This document shows, in pieces, positions 17,793 to 26,295 of a stretch of 64,000 bases of DNA. Origin of the DNA: HTCC2207 sp002685195 (GTDB lineage: Bacteria > Pseudomonadota > Gammaproteobacteria > Pseudomonadales > Porticoccaceae). The stretch spans positions 806,001 through 870,000 of the forward strand of contig CP179212.1 in assembly GCA_051201675.1 (NCBI GenBank), given 5' to 3'. Within the stretch, counting starts at the first letter, position 1. Every line of letters starts with the position of its first letter. Below the pieces are notes generated by a model, which worked only from the letters and a program-made list of their open reading frames with translations, was not told where the DNA came from and did not search any database. A program made the position numbers and the translations under genes.

Positions 17793-18671
17793 TCAACTAC
17801 CTAGAAATACCACTGTTTTATTACCATCTAAGAACACGCGTCTTTCAATATGGTATTTTACTGCTTTAGCCAAAGCCATACACTCATTATCACGTCCTAC
17901 ACCCACCAGTTGGTCTGGCCCATAATTATGGTCAACTCGAGTTAATATCTGCTCAATGATTGGTCCTTCATCGAGATCAGAGGTGACGTAGTGAGCCGTA
18001 GCACCAATCACTTTCACTCCACGATCAAAGGCCTGATGATATGGTTTAGCACCCTTAAACCCAGGTAAAAATGAGTGATGAATATTGATACAGCGACCCG
18101 CTAGTTGTTCAGTTAAATCATTCGATAGTATCTGCATATAACGAGCTAGAACGATTAGCTCAGAGTCAGTGTCATCAATAATCTCTAGCAAACGTTGCTC
18201 TTGTTGTGACTTGGTCTTTGCGGTAACTGGTAAGTGAATAAAGCGTATGCCTTCTCGTTCAACCATTGGTCGCAGGTCTTGATGATTGGAGACGACCGCA
18301 GTAATTTCCATATTCATCTCACCTTTTCGTTTTCGATAAAGAAGATCATCAAGGCAGTGGTCATACTTGGATACGAGAATAATCGTTTTTACTGCTAACG
18401 AGGGCTTATGGAATTTCCACTCCATGCCAAAATCTTGGGCAATGGTAGAAAACTCTTCGGTAATAACATCAATGTTAGGAGACTTGCTCTGACGTCGAAA
18501 CACAGCGCGCATGAAAAATTTACTAGTTGACTCATCATCAAATTGCTCGAGGGCGCAAATATAGCAATCTCTTTCGGCCAGAAAACTAGTGACTGCAGCA
18601 ACCACACCAGTGCCGGCCCGGCAGGTACCATTAAAAATAAAATTGTCGTTGTCGATTCTTAAGTCTGTCAT
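17793..18671 (-). CDS. purU: Formyltetrahydrofolate deformylase
   Basis: 292 aa: N-terminal ACT domain (~1-85, with CRAGTGVVAAVTSFL) and a formyltransferase-fold catalytic domain holding the catalytic set in NIHHSFLPGFKGAKPYHQAF and TSDLDEGPIIEQ. PurU splits 10-formyl-THF into formate and THF. It is the first gene of the operon with soxBDAG, where it can recycle folate loaded with C1 units by the Sox enzyme; in many genomes it follows the sox genes instead. The N-terminal ACT region is expected to sense methionine or glycine. Confidence 0.93.
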   Translation of the reverse strand: MTDLRIDNDNFIFNGTCRAGTGVVAAVTSFLAERDCYICALEQFDDESTSKFFMRAVFRRQSKSPNIDVITEEFSTIAQDFGMEWKFHKPSLAVKTIILVSKYDHCLDDLLYRKRKGEMNMEITAVVSNHQDLRPMVEREGIRFIHLPVTAKTKSQQEQRLLEIIDDTDSELIVLARYMQILSNDLTEQLAGRCINIHHSFLPGFKGAKPYHQAFDRGVKVIGATAHYVTSDLDEGPIIEQILTRVDHNYGPDQLVGVGRDNECMALAKAVKYHIERRVFLDGNKTVVFLGS

Positions 18672-19010
18672 TCTAAATAACCGGTGATAAAAAGGGGTGA
18701 CCAGTGTAGCCCTTCGAACTTGATAAATCTGTGGAACCTATAGGACACGAATCATCCTATGTGTGGATGAATGGGTCAATGTCAAAGCTGTAGGATAAGT
18801 AAGTCTTATATGAATCTTCGAATTCTCTTATGGGTTTAAATCGCGAGTGCTGTGATTTTTACGATTAGCGCTCCGTGATGAGCTTCGCACACTTGAACTC
18901 ATGATTTTTAACAAGAACGCACGCCTCTAGATTTATCATAAAGTTGTCATTAAACTGCCTACTTTATGCACTTTGTTGTTTAAAATCGTGGTCCCTCAGA
19001 GGCTTTAGGA
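18672..19010. promoter_or_regulatory. Divergent intergenic region, purU-sox operon / nitroreductase
   Basis: 339 bp with no convincing reading frame. It must carry the promoter of the purU-soxBDAG operon on the minus strand and that of the nitroreductase gene on the plus strand. I see one short dyad, ATAGGA-N9-TCCTAT at 18740-18760, which could be an operator. I looked for glycine-riboswitch features ahead of purU and found none. No terminator-like stem is seen. Confidence 0.45.
18740..18760. promoter_or_regulatory. Short dyad upstream of purU
   Basis: ATAGGA and TCCTAT arms separated by 9 bp, about 70 bp upstream of the purU start. Spacing and position would suit a dimeric regulator of the sox operon. 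A 6-bp arm can occur by chance; weak call. Confidence 0.2.
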
Positions 19011-19601
19011 ATGACAGTAGAGAATAACCAGGGAGAGGGGTTTGTGGAGTTGATGAGTCAACGCCGCTCCCACCCAAGAGTTGAAGAGCCAGCGCCAAGT
19101 GATGATTTGATGCAAGATATCTTTGCGGCGTCTCTGAGAGCGCCAGATCATATGCATTTGCGACCTTGGCGGTTTTTAGTCATCCGCGGAGATGACCGTC
19201 AATATCTGGCTGATTTGTTTGTCAAAGACTGTCAAGAGAAGAATTGTGATGCAGACCCAGCGACTCTTGAGGGCGCAAAAAAGAAAGCCTATCGCGCTCC
19301 TCTTATTATAGTTGGAATTACAAGCTATAAATCTCATGATAAGGTCCCTGAGATAGAGCAGGCGCTTGCTACGGGGGGTGTACTCAATAATATTGGTATG
19401 GCTATTTATGCCCACGGGTTTGGCTCGGTGTGGCGCACAGGAGGCTACGCCTCTTCATCGGTCGTAAAGGAAGGTTTAGGAGTGGCCTCGACTGAAGAAA
19501 TCGTTGGGTACCTCTATATTGGCACACCAGCTAATGCCAATAGACCACTTAAACCTATCGAGACTTCTGATTTTATTATGGCTTGGCCGAATAAAATATA
19601 A
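19011..19601 (+). CDS. Nitroreductase-family flavoprotein, YdjA-like
   Basis: 196 aa, matching the small YdjA branch of FMN nitroreductases. Typical are RRSHPRVEEPAPS at the start, where family members read RRS plus P, the APDHMHLRPWRFLVIRG segment and GSVWRTGGYA near 140 for flavin and dimer contacts. The family reduces nitro compounds or other activated substrates with NAD(P)H; the physiological substrate of YdjA-type enzymes is not settled. A flavodoxin gene follows 71 bp later on the same strand, so the two may share a transcript. Confidence 0.85.
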   Translation: MTVENNQGEGFVELMSQRRSHPRVEEPAPSDDLMQDIFAASLRAPDHMHLRPWRFLVIRGDDRQYLADLFVKDCQEKNCDADPATLEGAKKKAYRAPLIIVGITSYKSHDKVPEIEQALATGGVLNNIGMAIYAHGFGSVWRTGGYASSSVVKEGLGVASTEEIVGYLYIGTPANANRPLKPIETSDFIMAWPNKI

Positions 19602-19672
19602 ATCCAATGAGCCCCTCGATCGAGTAGAAAGAAACTATTAAGTTATTTTTTGTTAGTGTTAAGGATTACAGA

Positions 19673-20200
19673 ATGAGTATTGATCACAGCCAAGAGCTTC
19701 AAAATGGAACTTCGCCATCAAACAAAATTATGGTGTTATTTGGCTCGGAAACAGGAACAGCAGAAGAATACGCTTTTGATTTAGGCAATGCACTACAAGC
19801 CGAAGGCTATGCGTGTGAGGTGTCTGATTTGGATGACTATGAAGCCTCTGCATTGCTCACAGAGCATTTAGCTATTATTGTCTCTAGCACCTATGGTAAC
19901 GGCGAAGCTCCGTACAACGCTGAAGATTTGTACAATTGGCTAGAAACTCAGGAACCTGATCTCAGTTCATTATCTTTTGCTGTATGTGCTCTTGGGGATT
20001 CGGGATATCCCTCTTTTGCCCAAGCAGGCAAAGATTTTGATCGACTCTTGGGAGAAAACGGGGCCAATCGAATCTTAGAAAGAACTGAACTGGATGCCTC
20101 TTTTGATGAGCAAGTCGAGCCATTTATTGAAAAGGTCCAAGCCTGGTTGGTGCTCCACGGGCAATGCTACAAGAAGACAGTGAATCTCAATCCAGTTTGA
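19673..20200 (+). CDS. Flavodoxin-like FMN protein (MioC/sulfite-reductase-flavoprotein type)
   Basis: 175 aa. The FMN phosphate loop LFGSETGTAEEYA is near residue 23, STYGNGEAPYNA near 73 and CALGDSGYPSFAQAGKDFDRLL near 104, the three flavin loops of the flavodoxin domains of cytochrome P450 reductase, sulfite reductase and MioC. A ~17-residue N-terminal extension is present and there is no attached reductase domain. It would act as a small electron carrier; partner unknown. The nitroreductase gene just upstream is a candidate neighbour in function but not shown. Confidence 0.85.
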   Translation: MSIDHSQELQNGTSPSNKIMVLFGSETGTAEEYAFDLGNALQAEGYACEVSDLDDYEASALLTEHLAIIVSSTYGNGEAPYNAEDLYNWLETQEPDLSSLSFAVCALGDSGYPSFAQAGKDFDRLLGENGANRILERTELDASFDEQVEPFIEKVQAWLVLHGQCYKKTVNLNPV

Positions 20201-20296
20201 ACGGAACTTTACTAGCGTCAACTTTTAGGAATTACCGTATTTTGCTGAATAACTCCGAAATTTAGTTAAAATAGGCCCTCCGGAATCTGCCTAAAG

Positions 20297-20899
20297 GTGA
20301 TGATGAGAATTTTTCTCTTAATAACGCTTTCCATGCTTGGTAGCTGTGCGACCTATCAGCCGACTCAAATTAATGATGTGTGCAAAATATTTTGGGGAGA
20401 GACAGACTGGTATGAGGATGCCCGAGACGTCAAGAAACGCTGGGGGGTGTCTATTTCAGTCATGATGGCGATCATGAGACAAGAATCTTCATTCAGACCT
20501 AATGTTAGGCCTGAGCGGCCCAAATTTCTGTTCATTCCATTGCCACGTAAGTCATCCGCCTACGGATATGCGCAAGCTCAGGATCCCGCGTGGGAGGATT
20601 ATCGAAAGGCGACTGGAAACTGGAGTCATGATCGAGATGACTTTGGTGATGCCATTAACTTTATTGGCTGGTATGTGGATAAGAGTCACCGACGATTAGG
20701 TATTTCCAAAGCCGACCCTTACAGGCAGTACCTTGCCTACCATGAGGGTTGGGGTGGATACTCTAGGGGATCCTTCACTAAAAAGCCGCAATTACTTAAA
20801 GTCGCAAGTAATGTTAGAAAGCAAACAGCTCGTTACAATGCTCAGCTAAAAAAGTGTCGGCCCGCTCTGGATAAATCCGTTAAAGGCTGGTTTTTTTGA
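20297..20899 (+). CDS. Lytic-transglycosylase-like lipoprotein
   Basis: 200 aa read from GTG 20297; the ATG at 20303 fits the AAAGG site better. A short lipoprotein signal ends in the lipobox LGSC (Cys17). The body has the lysozyme-like SLT signature: MMAIMRQESSFRP with likely catalytic Glu63, then SAYGYAQAQDPAW, FIGWYVDKSHRRLG and YLAYHEGWGGYSRG. Such proteins cleave the glycan strands of peptidoglycan from the outer-membrane side of the periplasm. The family assignment rests on these motifs and is good; the exact subfamily is not named. No operon partner is evident. Confidence 0.8.
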   Translation: MMMRIFLLITLSMLGSCATYQPTQINDVCKIFWGETDWYEDARDVKKRWGVSISVMMAIMRQESSFRPNVRPERPKFLFIPLPRKSSAYGYAQAQDPAWEDYRKATGNWSHDRDDFGDAINFIGWYVDKSHRRLGISKADPYRQYLAYHEGWGGYSRGSFTKKPQLLKVASNVRKQTARYNAQLKKCRPALDKSVKGWFF

Positions 20900-21070
20900 T
20901 GCCTGCACTTTTCATAATAAAGTTGAATATAAATCTAATCCGCGCCTCAAGCTAACACGGAATCTAAAGACAAGTGCAAACATAACAACTATACCAGGGA
21001 GTAGGATGGGTCACTGTAGGCTAGTTATACACCTCAACAAATAGGAAAAGCCTCAATGTTCGCATCTATA

Positions 21071-22039
21071 TCACCAGGTTGACTCGAGACGTGATTTGGC
21101 CGCATTGTACTGAGCTTCAATCTTATCCACTAACTCCTGAGCACTCAGCACAGCTTTCACAGCGCCAATGCCCTGACCACATCCCCAAATGTCTTTCCAT
21201 GCTTTGGCATCGGAATTACCGCCTGACCCAAAATTCATTTTAGACGGATCACTTTCAGGTAGATTATCTGGATCCATGCCCGCCGCTATAATGGAAGGCT
21301 TTAAATAGTTTCCGTGCACACCGGTAAACAAGTTACTTAACACAATATCATCTGCACTGCTATCCACTAAAGACTGTTTGTAGGGTTGTTCGGCGTTGGC
21401 CTCTTTAGTTGCTATGAATGCCGACCCGATATATGCGAGATCAGCTCCCATTGCTTGAGCCGCAAGCACCGCATCACCATTAGCGATCGAGCCAGAGAGC
21501 AAGAGAGGTCCATCAAACCATTCGCGCAATTCTTGAATGAGAGCGAAAGGGGAGAGAGCTCCAGCGTGGCCTCCAGCTCCAGCAGCCACCGCAATCAATC
21601 CGTCGGCCCCTTTTTCGATAGCTTTTCTCGCAAAACGATCATTAATAATGTCATGCAGCACGATGCCGCCATAAGAATGCACAGACTCGTTAACAAATTC
21701 TTTGGCACCCAGTGAAGTTATAACGATTGGGACTTTCCACTTTACACACATTTCCATGTCATGCTGCAGTCTGTCATTTGATCCGTGCACAATTTGATTC
21801 ACAGCAAACGGAGCTGAGGGGCTTTCAGGATTCGCAGCGTCATATTCGGCTAGCTCCGTAGTAATCTTTTCCAGCCACCGATCGAGTTCTTCTGCTGGGC
21901 GCGCATTTAATGCAGGGAAGGACCCGACAATACCGGCTTTGCATTGAGCAATCACTAAGTCAGGGTTTGAAATAATAAAAAGTGGGGCTGCGATAATGGG
22001 TAACTTTAATCGCTCGGAAAGTATTGGGGGCAATGCCAT
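21071..22039 (-). CDS. Nitronate monooxygenase / 2-nitropropane dioxygenase family protein
   Basis: 322 aa TIM-barrel flavoprotein. Landmarks: the N-terminal LPIIAAPLFIISNPDL, the AVNQIVHGSNDRL strand near residue 95, VAAGAGGHAGALSPFALI near 170 (the FMN-phosphate region), GADLAYIGSAFIATKEA near 220. Members oxidise alkyl nitronates such as propionate-3-nitronate with FMN and oxygen, protecting against nitro toxins; some members do other chemistry. Monocistronic by position, with its promoter in the 335-bp gap upstream. Confidence 0.88.
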   Translation of the reverse strand: MALPPILSERLKLPIIAAPLFIISNPDLVIAQCKAGIVGSFPALNARPAEELDRWLEKITTELAEYDAANPESPSAPFAVNQIVHGSNDRLQHDMEMCVKWKVPIVITSLGAKEFVNESVHSYGGIVLHDIINDRFARKAIEKGADGLIAVAAGAGGHAGALSPFALIQELREWFDGPLLLSGSIANGDAVLAAQAMGADLAYIGSAFIATKEANAEQPYKQSLVDSSADDIVLSNLFTGVHGNYLKPSIIAAGMDPDNLPESDPSKMNFGSGGNSDAKAWKDIWGCGQGIGAVKAVLSAQELVDKIEAQYNAAKSRLESTW

Positions 22040-22091
22040 CGTTAATTCCTGTTTAATTAGTCAGCGGAAGATTAGTTACTTTAGCAAATAA

Positions 22092-22110
22092 TTTGGCACT
22101 AAATGCCAAA
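22092..22110 (-). promoter_or_regulatory. Candidate operator upstream of nitronate monooxygenase
   Basis: Perfect 7-bp arms TTTGGCA / TGCCAAA with a 5-bp spacer, 53 bp ahead of the gene. The 12-bp centre spacing fits a helix-turn-helix dimer. Weak, symmetry-only evidence. Confidence 0.3.
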
Positions 22111-22292
22111 ATACAAATCACTAAACCTTCCTGTGTCAACTATGTTTGGCTACTGAAAATATCGTACGTGACAATCCATCTTTATGATCACAATTGATAG
22201 ATTGGCATCCTTCAACCGAGGTGATGTTAACGATGTTAAACGCTATAGCAAAGACTAAACCGTTTAAGAAGGTGACCCTGCAGTCGCGGTGG

Positions 22293-22315
22293 CTTTGATT
22301 AAACTCAAATCAAAG
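22293..22315 (+). promoter_or_regulatory. Candidate operator upstream of membrane protein gene
   Basis: Perfect 8-bp arms CTTTGATT / AATCAAAG with a 7-bp spacer, about 60 bp before the membrane-protein start. Symmetry-only evidence. Confidence 0.3.
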
Positions 22316-22374
22316 ATAAAAATACCTGTGTGTCGTTTAGACATCGATAATAACGTAGATTACAGGACAGGAAT

Positions 22375-23019
22375 GTGTTGTGGTATCCTAGTTTCCAAAG
22401 GTTAATAAGAATAATAACTATGATTTCAGTAAAGAAAATTTCTTCTCTTGTGCAGTACTTCATTTTAGGCGTTATCGTTTGGTCTTTTTATGGAGTAATT
22501 GGACTAAGTGATTTCGATATTTTTGATGAAAACAATCTTCTAGAAAACACCCAAGCCTTTGTGCTGATGTTTGTGTTCTTTTTATTTCTACTGCCGTTAT
22601 TTGATCCGTTGCGAGGAGATAGGTTGATAGCGGTATTCTTTGCTATATTGACATTGGCTTTTCTTCTGCGAGAGCTTGATATTGAGAAGTTTGATTTGCC
22701 AAAGATACTCATATTACTTGGCTCGGGCAATGGAAGAAATATTCTCTTGGCCTCAGGATTTTTGTCAACTTTAGGGTTTGCCTTGTTTAAGTTTCGGTAC
22801 TATCTTGATTTGGCGCGATGTTTTTTGCGCAATAGAACTGGTTTTGTCACCCTTATTGCAGGCCTGTTTCTCATTGTGGGTGATATGTTTGAGAAAATCG
22901 ATGTGCCGTATCACGTATTGTATGAAGAGAGTTTAGAGCTTCTTGGTTATGCCTTTTTGTTATCCGCAGCAGCCAGGTTATCAAGAAGAGAGGTGAAAAC
23001 GAGTCGGTTTATTGATTGA
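22375..23019 (+). CDS. Uncharacterised six-helix membrane protein
   Basis: 214 aa from GTG 22375 with AGGA 7 nt upstream; an ATG at 22420 would give 199 aa. I do not recognise the family. Six hydrophobic helices are visible: QYFILGVIVWSFYGVIG, AFVLMFVFFLFLLPLF, LIAVFFAILTLAFLL, ILLASGFLSTLGFALF, FVTLIAGLFLIVGDMF and LLGYAFLLSAAARL, with several acidic residues beside or inside helices (DFDIFDENN, RELDIEKFD, DMFEKID, EESLEL). Conserved-looking buried Glu/Asp could matter for transport or metal binding, but no function is claimed. It ends just before a strong bidirectional terminator. Confidence 0.7.
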   Translation: MLWYPSFQRLIRIITMISVKKISSLVQYFILGVIVWSFYGVIGLSDFDIFDENNLLENTQAFVLMFVFFLFLLPLFDPLRGDRLIAVFFAILTLAFLLRELDIEKFDLPKILILLGSGNGRNILLASGFLSTLGFALFKFRYYLDLARCFLRNRTGFVTLIAGLFLIVGDMFEKIDVPYHVLYEESLELLGYAFLLSAAARLSRREVKTSRFID

Positions 23020-23043
23020 CCAAAAGCTATCCACTTTTTCAGA

Positions 23044-23091
23044 TTTAGAAAATAAAAAGCCCTGTAAAAACAGGGCTTTTTATTTTCTAAA
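23044..23091. terminator. Perfect 22-bp bidirectional terminator stem
   Basis: Arms 23044-23065 and 23070-23091 are exact reverse complements around an AAAA loop. The inner GC core AGCCCTGT is flanked by an A-run on one side and a T-run on the other, so it can end transcription both from the membrane-protein gene on the plus strand and from the tRNA on the minus strand. It abuts the CCA end of the tRNA. Confidence 0.9.
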
Positions 23092-23168
23092 TGGCGCACT
23101 CGGGAGGATTCGAACCTCCGACCGCTCGGTTCGTAGCCGAGTACTCTATCCAGCTGAGCTACGAGTGC
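23092..23168 (-). tRNA. tRNA-Arg (anticodon ACG)
   Basis: On the minus strand a full 77-nt cloverleaf: acceptor GCACTCG pairing with CGAGTGC, D-arm TAGCTCAGCTGGATAGAG, anticodon stem CTCGG/CCGAG around CTACGAA with anticodon ACG, T-arm GGAGG-TTCGAAT-CCTCC, discriminator G and an encoded CCA. The ACG anticodon is edited to ICG by TadA in bacteria and reads CGU, CGC and CGA. The terminator at 23044-23091 follows at once. Confidence 0.96.
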
Positions 23169-23319
23169 GTTTTGACTCATTTCTGAGGCCGCGTACTATA
23201 GGTTAGGGGCGTGGTTGAGTCAACAAATGCCTTTACGTGACCCCCAAGTTTTCTTGTTTTTAATCTCTACAGAGTATTTCTCGTGGTGAAAGATATTTCT
23301 GAGACACTTATTAACGAGG

Positions 23320-23814
23320 TTAACTATTGTATTTGATCGGGACCGCCATGGTTTCTTTTAGCTCTTCCATCACCACGTAGCTAGTGGACTCCTGTACCGC
23401 TGGTAACTTTAGAATACGATGGCCTAGTAATTCACGATAGGCTGCCATATCTGCAATTCTGGCTTTTAACAAATAGTCGTAGTTACCTGATACTAAAAAG
23501 CAGCTCTGTACATTTTCTAACTCAATGACTGAGCGGCGGAACTCTTCAAAATTTTTCTGCGAGGTGTGGTTTAAACGAATTTGTACAAACACCACCAACC
23601 CAGCCTCCAGTTTTTGTGGGCATACTTGAGCGCTATAGCCAAGAATGTAACCACTATTTTCTAGACGTTTTACCCTCTCGATGCACGGTGTAACCGACAA
23701 ACCGACTTGTCGTGCAAGTTCGGTATAGCTGATTCGGCCATCTTTTTGTAAAACACGAAGAATATTGCGATCGATTTTCCCAAGCTGGGACATTCCTTCC
23801 GTAGATTTTTTCAT
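23320..23814 (-). CDS. lrp: Lrp/AsnC-family transcriptional regulator
   Basis: 164 aa, the length of E. coli Lrp. Helix-turn-helix at residues ~12-60 (LGKIDRNILRVLQKDGRISYTELARQVGLSVTP), followed by the RAM ligand-binding domain with CFLVSGNYDYLLKARIADM and the closing VVMEELKET. It is divergent from an alanine dehydrogenase gene, a common local target of Lrp-type regulators that respond to alanine or leucine. Whether it is the global Lrp or a local AldR/Lrp-like regulator is not certain, but the length and motif spacing favour Lrp. Confidence 0.9.
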   Translation of the reverse strand: MKKSTEGMSQLGKIDRNILRVLQKDGRISYTELARQVGLSVTPCIERVKRLENSGYILGYSAQVCPQKLEAGLVVFVQIRLNHTSQKNFEEFRRSVIELENVQSCFLVSGNYDYLLKARIADMAAYRELLGHRILKLPAVQESTSYVVMEELKETMAVPIKYNS

Positions 23815-23973
23815 TTTCTGATTTCACTCGTAAAATTAGTTTTTATCGTAAAAATCTATTATATAACAAAATTATCTGTTATTTAAACGTATTAAGTAAT
23901 AAATAATGCTGTATATAAGTAAAATTGCACTATAAAAATGTTTATTCAAATTAGCTTTAGGGTGGAAAAATTT
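23815..23973. promoter_or_regulatory. lrp/ald divergent control region
   Basis: Very AT-rich 159 bp between divergent lrp and ald, with repeated TCGTAAAA (two copies about 18 bp apart near 23830-23850) and several A- and T-tracts. Lrp binds AT-rich degenerate sites in arrays, so this is the natural place for Lrp control of ald and of itself. Site-level calls are not attempted. Confidence 0.45.
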
Positions 23974-25089
23974 ATGTTAATAGGTGTCCCAAAAGAAATT
24001 AAGAATCATGAGTATCGTGTAGGACTTACACCTTCTTCGGTAAAAGAATTAGTGAAGCATGGGCATCAAGTTATGATTGAGCACAATGCTGGAGTTGCTA
24101 TTGATTTTACAAATGAAGAGTACGTCGCTGCTGGCGCTGAGATCGTCTCTAGTGCAGAGGAAATATTTGCTCGTGGTGAAATGATAGTTAAGGTTAAAGA
24201 GCCACAACCCCAAGAGTGCAAAATGCTTCGGGAGGGGCAAATTTTATACACATATTTACACCTCGCGCCAGATCCAGATCAGACTAAGTTATTATTAGAA
24301 TCTGGAGCAACATGTGTGGCCTATGAGACTGTTACTGACGCCGAAGGAGGTCTCCCCCTATTAGCTCCCATGTCGGAAGTCGCCGGACGAATGTCAGTGC
24401 AGGCTGGCGCCCATCACTTGGAAAAAGCACAGGGGGGGCGCGGGGTTTTGTTGGCAGGTGTACCGGGGGTAGCTCCGGCTAATGTTCTAGTCATTGGCGG
24501 TGGAGTGGTGGGAGATAATGCTGCTTCTATGGCAGTAGGTATGGGGGCTAACGTGACGATTCTCGACCGCTCTATTCCACGCTTACGTCAGCTTGACAGC
24601 GAGTACGAGGGCCGAGCGAGCTGTGTTTTTTCTACTGATGCTGCAATTGAGGAGTATGCATTGCAGGCAGATTTAGTGATAGGTGCTGTGTTAGTGCATG
24701 GAGCAGCGGCACCCAAGTTACTGAGCAATAGTCTAATAAAGCGTATGAAAAAAGGGGCTGTGGTAGTTGATGTGGCTATTGATCAAGGAGGTTGCTTCGA
24801 AACATCAAAGGCAACTACCCATGACCATCCTACCTATATCGTTGATGGAGTTGTTCATTATTGTGTTGCTAACATGCCTGGGGGTGTTGCTCGGACCGCA
24901 ACCATGGCCTTAAATAACGCAACTTTACCCTATGCCATTGCCTTGGCTAATGACCCAGTCAATGCGTTGTTTACAAACTCTAATTTACAGAACGGCTTAA
25001 ATGTACATAAGGGCTCAGTCACTTACAAAGCCGTGGCTGATGCCTTAGGTTATACCTATGTACCCGCGGATGAAGCCTTAAAAGCCTAA
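23974..25089 (+). CDS. ald: Alanine dehydrogenase
   Basis: 371 aa from ATG 23974, which gives the standard MxIGVPKEIKNHEYRVGLTP start and has GGTGG upstream; reading from 23938 would add a 12-residue tail foreign to the family. Active-site region KVKEPQPQE near 75, YTYLHLAPD near 93, NAD-binding VLVIGGGVVGDNAA near 170 and DVAIDQGGCFETS near 270 are all present. It reversibly deaminates L-alanine to pyruvate and ammonia with NAD+. Paired head-to-head with an Lrp gene. Confidence 0.96.
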   Translation: MLIGVPKEIKNHEYRVGLTPSSVKELVKHGHQVMIEHNAGVAIDFTNEEYVAAGAEIVSSAEEIFARGEMIVKVKEPQPQECKMLREGQILYTYLHLAPDPDQTKLLLESGATCVAYETVTDAEGGLPLLAPMSEVAGRMSVQAGAHHLEKAQGGRGVLLAGVPGVAPANVLVIGGGVVGDNAASMAVGMGANVTILDRSIPRLRQLDSEYEGRASCVFSTDAAIEEYALQADLVIGAVLVHGAAAPKLLSNSLIKRMKKGAVVVDVAIDQGGCFETSKATTHDHPTYIVDGVVHYCVANMPGGVARTATMALNNATLPYAIALANDPVNALFTNSNLQNGLNVHKGSVTYKAVADALGYTYVPADEALKA

Positions 25090-25105
25090 CTAGACCTGCT
25101 TCAAT

Positions 25106-26095
25106 CTAAAAGGGCACTTCTGCAATTACCACTGCGCGAGTGGGTGCGGGGTGTCCTTCAGCCGTTTTACTGACATCATTTGGATCTAAAAAATCACTCA
25201 GTGAATCATAGGTCATCCACCCTGTGCTTCTTTGCTCGTCAACACTTGTTATAGAAATATCTACTATCCTAGGGTTAATATATCCTTGTTTGCGTAGCCA
25301 ACTCACTAAAGTCTCAGGTGTTGGCAAAAACCACACGTTGGGCATCTTAGCGTAGCGTCCTTCTGGCACTAAAGTTTGGCCTTTGGGTCCATCTATCACC
25401 AGAGTTTCAAGAACTAATTGTCCTCCAGGACGCAGAAGTTCACGCAGCTCTCGTAAATGCTCCATAGGTGAACGCCGATGATATAAAATACCCATAGAGA
25501 ACACCGTATCAAAGGCGGCCAGTTTACTGGGCATATGTTCTATGCCCAATGGAAGCACGTCAATGGGTAGGTCAATGCCTGCATAATTTTTAATAGCGTT
25601 AAACTGAAATACAAATTTGGCGGAAGGATCGATACCAATTACTCGTTTGGCACCAGACCCGAGCATACGCCAACAATGATAGCCGTTGCCACAACCAACA
25701 TCTAAAACGAGGCGGTTGTTTAGAGGCTGAAGATGGGGTATTACTCGGTCCCACTTCCAATCAGAACGCCATTCCGTATCTATTTGTAATCCAAACAGCT
25801 CATAAGGGCCTTTGCGCCATGGATGCAGTCCCATTAAACTCTGCTGCAACTGACCAAAACTTTCCGAACTTAGATCATCTTTAGTTTTTATGATAACGCC
25901 ATTGGTAAAATCACTACTTTGGGTGACTACACTCGGAAGAGTTCGCAAAGACTCTAGCCATTCAGGCATGTCACCCCAGCGACGACCATCCAGGCGCTCA
26001 TCGATGAGATCAGGTAATGTGTCATACCATTCTTTTAAATCAGAGTTTTGTAGCCAGTTTAAGAAAGGACCATAGTTAAAGGGAAAAGCGCGCAT
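25106..26095 (-). CDS. cmoB: tRNA U34 carboxymethyltransferase
   Basis: 329 aa, near the 323 of E. coli CmoB. N-terminal CmoB-specific domain (LKEWYDTLPDLIDERLDGRRWGDMPEWLESL), then a SAM fold opening with LVLDVGCGNGYHCWRML near residue 140, and VFSMGILYHRRSPMEHLRELR near 205. It moves a carboxymethyl group from carboxy-SAM to 5-hydroxyuridine at tRNA position 34, making cmo5U. Its partner cmoA lies 1.9 kb away on the same strand beyond two plus-strand genes, not adjacent as in E. coli. Confidence 0.95.
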   Translation of the reverse strand: MRAFPFNYGPFLNWLQNSDLKEWYDTLPDLIDERLDGRRWGDMPEWLESLRTLPSVVTQSSDFTNGVIIKTKDDLSSESFGQLQQSLMGLHPWRKGPYELFGLQIDTEWRSDWKWDRVIPHLQPLNNRLVLDVGCGNGYHCWRMLGSGAKRVIGIDPSAKFVFQFNAIKNYAGIDLPIDVLPLGIEHMPSKLAAFDTVFSMGILYHRRSPMEHLRELRELLRPGGQLVLETLVIDGPKGQTLVPEGRYAKMPNVWFLPTPETLVSWLRKQGYINPRIVDISITSVDEQRSTGWMTYDSLSDFLDPNDVSKTAEGHPAPTRAVVIAEVPF

Positions 26096-26295
26096 TGGTA
26101 CACCTACAATGAAAGAGCGATATTGTAAATGATTTCTATAAGACGATCTCTGAGATTCGTTGTTTTAAAGTGGCTCAGACTTAATGAATTAAACTGTGTG
26201 GAGAAGAAAAATTTTGCCACATGCTATGCCAATAGGTGCATAATCTACTATCCCAAGTTATTATCATTTTGACAGGCTTATTGAGGGCAATTTAA

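Larger units (their letters stand above)
22040..22374. other. 335-bp intergenic region with two inverted repeats
   Basis: No supported gene. It separates the divergent nitronate monooxygenase and membrane-protein genes. Two dyads are visible: TTTGGCA-N5-TGCCAAA at 22092-22110, close to the monooxygenase start, and CTTTGATT-N7-AATCAAAG at 22293-22315, about 60 bp before the membrane-protein gene. Each could be an operator; the second is not followed by a T-run on either side and so does not look like a terminator. Confidence 0.5.

Noticed and set aside
12574..18671. Known glycine-betaine route (dgcAB with etfAB) as the explanation of the island
   Set aside because: No dimethylglycine demethylase DgcA/DgcB, etf or betaine transporter genes are present in the window.
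18672..19010. Glycine riboswitch ahead of purU
   Set aside because: No paired aptamer-like core or terminator stem could be found on either strand.
22947..23206. Frames on both strands crossing the tRNA and its terminator
   Set aside because: They run through a complete tRNA-Arg gene and a perfect terminator stem, and have no family features.
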